Part shown: piece by piece, positions 62,369-64,000 of the stretch
How the letters are laid out: every line of letters begins with the position of its first letter
Position numbering within the stretch: position 1 is the first letter of the stretch
From: an uncultured Selenomonas sp.
GTDB lineage: Bacteria > Bacillota > Negativicutes > Selenomonadales > Selenomonadaceae
NCBI GenBank assembly: GCA_934202005.1
Contig: CAKPXP010000001.1
Coordinates: 310,001 to 374,000, forward strand
Length of the DNA: 64,000 nucleotides
Direction: 5' to 3'
Notes under the pieces: model-generated
What the model saw: the letters and a program-made list of their open reading frames with translations, nothing else
Database searches by the model: none
Told to the model about the DNA's origin: nothing
Program-made: the position numbers and the translations under genes

Positions 62369-63568
62369 ATGGCAAAATTAGTTGTTCATCAGGACAAGAT
62401 TGATGATGTGCAGAAATTGATTTCCATCTGCCCGTTCGGCGCGATGGTGGAACATAACGGCAAGGTAGAGGTAACGGCAGCATGCCGCATGTGCCGCCTC
62501 TGCGTCAAGAAGGGCCCGAAGGGCGCGATGGAATACGTCGAGGACGAGCCTGTGCCGCAAGTCGACAAGAGCGCATGGCGCGGCATCGCCGTCTACGTCG
62601 ATCATGTCGAGGGGAACATCCATCCCGTGACGTTCGAACTTCTCGGCAAGGCGCGGGAGCTCGCGGACAAGATTCATCATCCTGTCTACGCGCTCTTCCT
62701 CGGCAATGAGATCGAGGAGCGGGCGGAGGAGCTCCTCCATTATGGGGCGGACAAGGTGTTTGTCTGCGACAAGGAGGAACTGCAGGATTTCAGCATCGAG
62801 ACGTATACGACGGCGTTCGAGCAGTTCATCCATGATGTGAAGCCGACGGCCATCCTTGTCGGTGCGACGCCTGTGGGACGCCAGCTGGCACCGCGCGTCG
62901 CCGCGCGGTTCCGCACGGGCCTCACGGCAGACTGCACGATTCTCGACATGCACGAGAATACCGACCTCGTCCAGATCCGCCCGGCGTTCGGCGGCAACAT
63001 CATGGCGGAGATCCTCACGCCGAACAGCCGCCCGCAGCTCGCGACCGTGCGCTACAAAGTCATGGACGCGCCGGAGCGCAGCGAGGAGGCAAAGGGCGAA
63101 ATCGTGCCGTTCGATGTACCGACAGAGAAGCTCGGCAGCCGCGTCACGGTTATCGGTATGAAGAAGAAGCCAAAGGAAAAGAGCATCGAGATGGCGGATG
63201 TGCTCGTGGTCGCGGGGCGCGGCGTGAAGAAAAAGGAAGACCTCTCGCTGCTGCGGGAGCTTGCCGATGCCTTGGGCGGCGAGCTCGCCTGCACGCGACC
63301 CTTGGTTGAGGCGGGCTGGCTCGACGCGAAGCATCAGATCGGCCTCTCCGGGCGCACGGTTCGACCGAAACTCATCATTACCTGCGGCGTTTCCGGTGCG
63401 ATCCAGTTCGTTGCGGGCATGGATCATTCCGATACCATTTTCGCCATCAATACCGACCCGAAAGCCTCGATTTTCAAGGCGGCGAATTACGCAGTCATTG
63501 GCGATCTCTATGAAATCGTTCCGCAGCTTCTGACAGGAATCCGCGCGGGGAAAGGGAAAAGGGGATAA
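62369..63568 (+). CDS. etfA: Electron transfer flavoprotein alpha subunit with N-terminal iron-sulfur domain
   Basis: A 399-residue EtfA. Residues 1-60 form a ferredoxin-like extension with ICPFGAM and CRMCRLCVKKGP, giving four cysteines for one 4Fe-4S cluster. The Etf N-domain starts about 70 (GIAVYVDHVEG). The FAD domain has GLSGRTVRPKLIITCGVSGAIQF, with motifs SGRTVRPKL and CGVSGAIQF, and INTDPKASIFKAANYAVIGD. The extension is like that of LctC in the lactate-oxidising bifurcating complex of Acetobacterium. The dehydrogenase gene starts 2 bases after its stop. Confidence 0.93.
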   Translation: MAKLVVHQDKIDDVQKLISICPFGAMVEHNGKVEVTAACRMCRLCVKKGPKGAMEYVEDEPVPQVDKSAWRGIAVYVDHVEGNIHPVTFELLGKARELADKIHHPVYALFLGNEIEERAEELLHYGADKVFVCDKEELQDFSIETYTTAFEQFIHDVKPTAILVGATPVGRQLAPRVAARFRTGLTADCTILDMHENTDLVQIRPAFGGNIMAEILTPNSRPQLATVRYKVMDAPERSEEAKGEIVPFDVPTEKLGSRVTVIGMKKKPKEKSIEMADVLVVAGRGVKKKEDLSLLRELADALGGELACTRPLVEAGWLDAKHQIGLSGRTVRPKLIITCGVSGAIQFVAGMDHSDTIFAINTDPKASIFKAANYAVIGDLYEIVPQLLTGIRAGKGKRG

Positions 63569-63570
63569 GT

Positions 63571-64000
63571 ATGTTTCAGAGAGTGACAGAAAACGACTAC
63601 AAAGCGATTGCTGCCATCATTGGCGATGAGGAGCGGGTTCTTTTTGCAGAGACCATCCATGAGGAATACAGCCATGACGAGCTCTCGAGCGAGCATATCT
63701 ATCCTGACATCGTCGTGCGCGTCCAGTCCGCGGAGGAAGTCTCGAAGGTCATGGCCTATGCGTCGGAGCATCATATCGCCGTGACGCCGCGCGGTGCCGG
63801 CACGGGACTTGTCGGCGCGTCCGTGGCAGTCGAGCATGGCATCATGATCGATATGACGCTCATGAACCATATCCTCGAGCTCGATGAGGACAACCTGACG
63901 TTGACCGTAGAGCCGGGCGTCCTGCTCATGGAAATTGCGGCATACGTAGAGGAGCGCGGCTTCCTCTATCCGCCGGATCCCGGTGAGAAATCGGCGACCA
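63571..64000 (+). CDS. FAD-linked lactate/glycolate dehydrogenase (GlcD/LctD family), N-terminal part
   Basis: The first 143 codons; the gene runs off the right edge of the window. IYPDIVVRVQSAEEVSKVM, VTPRGAGTGLVGASV and LTVEPGVLLMEIAAYV with YPPDPGEKSAT are the FAD_binding_4 (PCMH-fold) pattern of GlcD, D-lactate dehydrogenase and LctD. It is 2 bases after etfA, so it is very likely the electron donor enzyme for that Etf, oxidising lactate or another 2-hydroxy acid. GGGGATA precedes ATG 63571. Confidence 0.88.
   Translation, partial: MFQRVTENDYKAIAAIIGDEERVLFAETIHEEYSHDELSSEHIYPDIVVRVQSAEEVSKVMAYASEHHIAVTPRGAGTGLVGASVAVEHGIMIDMTLMNHILELDEDNLTLTVEPGVLLMEIAAYVEERGFLYPPDPGEKSAT

Noticed and set aside
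1..64000. CRISPR arrays, prophage or IS transposases
   Set aside because: No regularly spaced direct repeats, and no integrase, transposase, capsid or Cas-like protein among the frames examined.

Overview
The window reads as a chromosomal segment of a high-GC, anaerobic, diderm Firmicute of the Negativicutes, most likely Selenomonadaceae (Selenomonas/Mitsuokella-like). Three things point there: a succinate-to-propionate fermentation set (succinate CoA-transferase, split B12 methylmalonyl-CoA mutase, MeaB, epimerase, biotin-dependent decarboxylase); Firmicute-style gene orders (rimP-nusA-ylxR-ylxQ-infB-rbfA-nrnA-truB-ribF-rpsO; phoH-ybeY-era-recO); and outer-membrane genes (an O-antigen-ligase-type protein, a PagL-like lipid A deacylase) that only make sense in a cell with LPS. 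The genus is inference. No phage, plasmid, IS transposase or CRISPR array is visible.

Layout. 0-2.5 kb: end of folC, an O-antigen ligase family protein and the redox repressor rex. 2.6-10.1 kb: the propionate block. 10.2-14.3 kb: a PAS-GGDEF protein, an Hsp20, cheR behind a structured leader, and a truncated PaaK-like protein. 14.3-18.1 kb: sbcDC. 18.1-26.8 kb: the translation/transcription operon rimP to ribF, with rpsO convergent. 26.9-30.2 kb: a TPP riboswitch and thiS-thiG-thiH-tenI. 30.2-34.3 kb: a strong promoter and attenuator-like leader driving a sulfur-carrier operon (ThiS-like carrier, ThiF/MoeB-like activator, JAMM protease, siroheme sulfite reductase, TusA-like protein, MetY-like enzyme). 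34.6-42 kb: yhcH, purL, a glutaredoxin-like gene, a second hsp20, a flavin reductase and a metallophosphatase. 42-47 kb: tRNA-Leu(UAG), ktrB-ktrA, uvrC and a PHP protein. 47-54.7 kb: mdh, tadA, typA, uvrA and a PagL-like gene. 54.8-59.4 kb: phoH-ybeY-era-DUF502-recO and two small membrane proteins. 59.8-64 kb: a carboxyltransferase (minus strand), then etfB-etfA and the start of an FAD-linked lactate/glycolate-type dehydrogenase.

How the genes fit together. The carboxyltransferase and malate dehydrogenase feed C4 acids towards succinate. The 2.6-10 kb block turns succinate into propionate through succinyl-CoA and methylmalonyl-CoA. The Etf/dehydrogenase group probably brings lactate electrons in. 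Rex may link fermentation to NADH/NAD, although no clear Rex operator was found. The thiamin and sulfur-carrier operons both depend on a C-terminal Gly-Gly sulfur carrier. The only ThiF-type activator in the window lies in the second operon, so the two may share it.

Non-coding content is rich: a dozen or so sigma-A-type promoters with 16-18 base spacers, many intrinsic terminators, one clear TPP riboswitch, several uncharacterised structured leaders (cheR, rpsO, the sulfur operon, typA, hsp20), a dispersed two-hairpin intergenic repeat at three loci with compensatory changes, and one MITE-like element with terminal inverted repeats plus partial copies.
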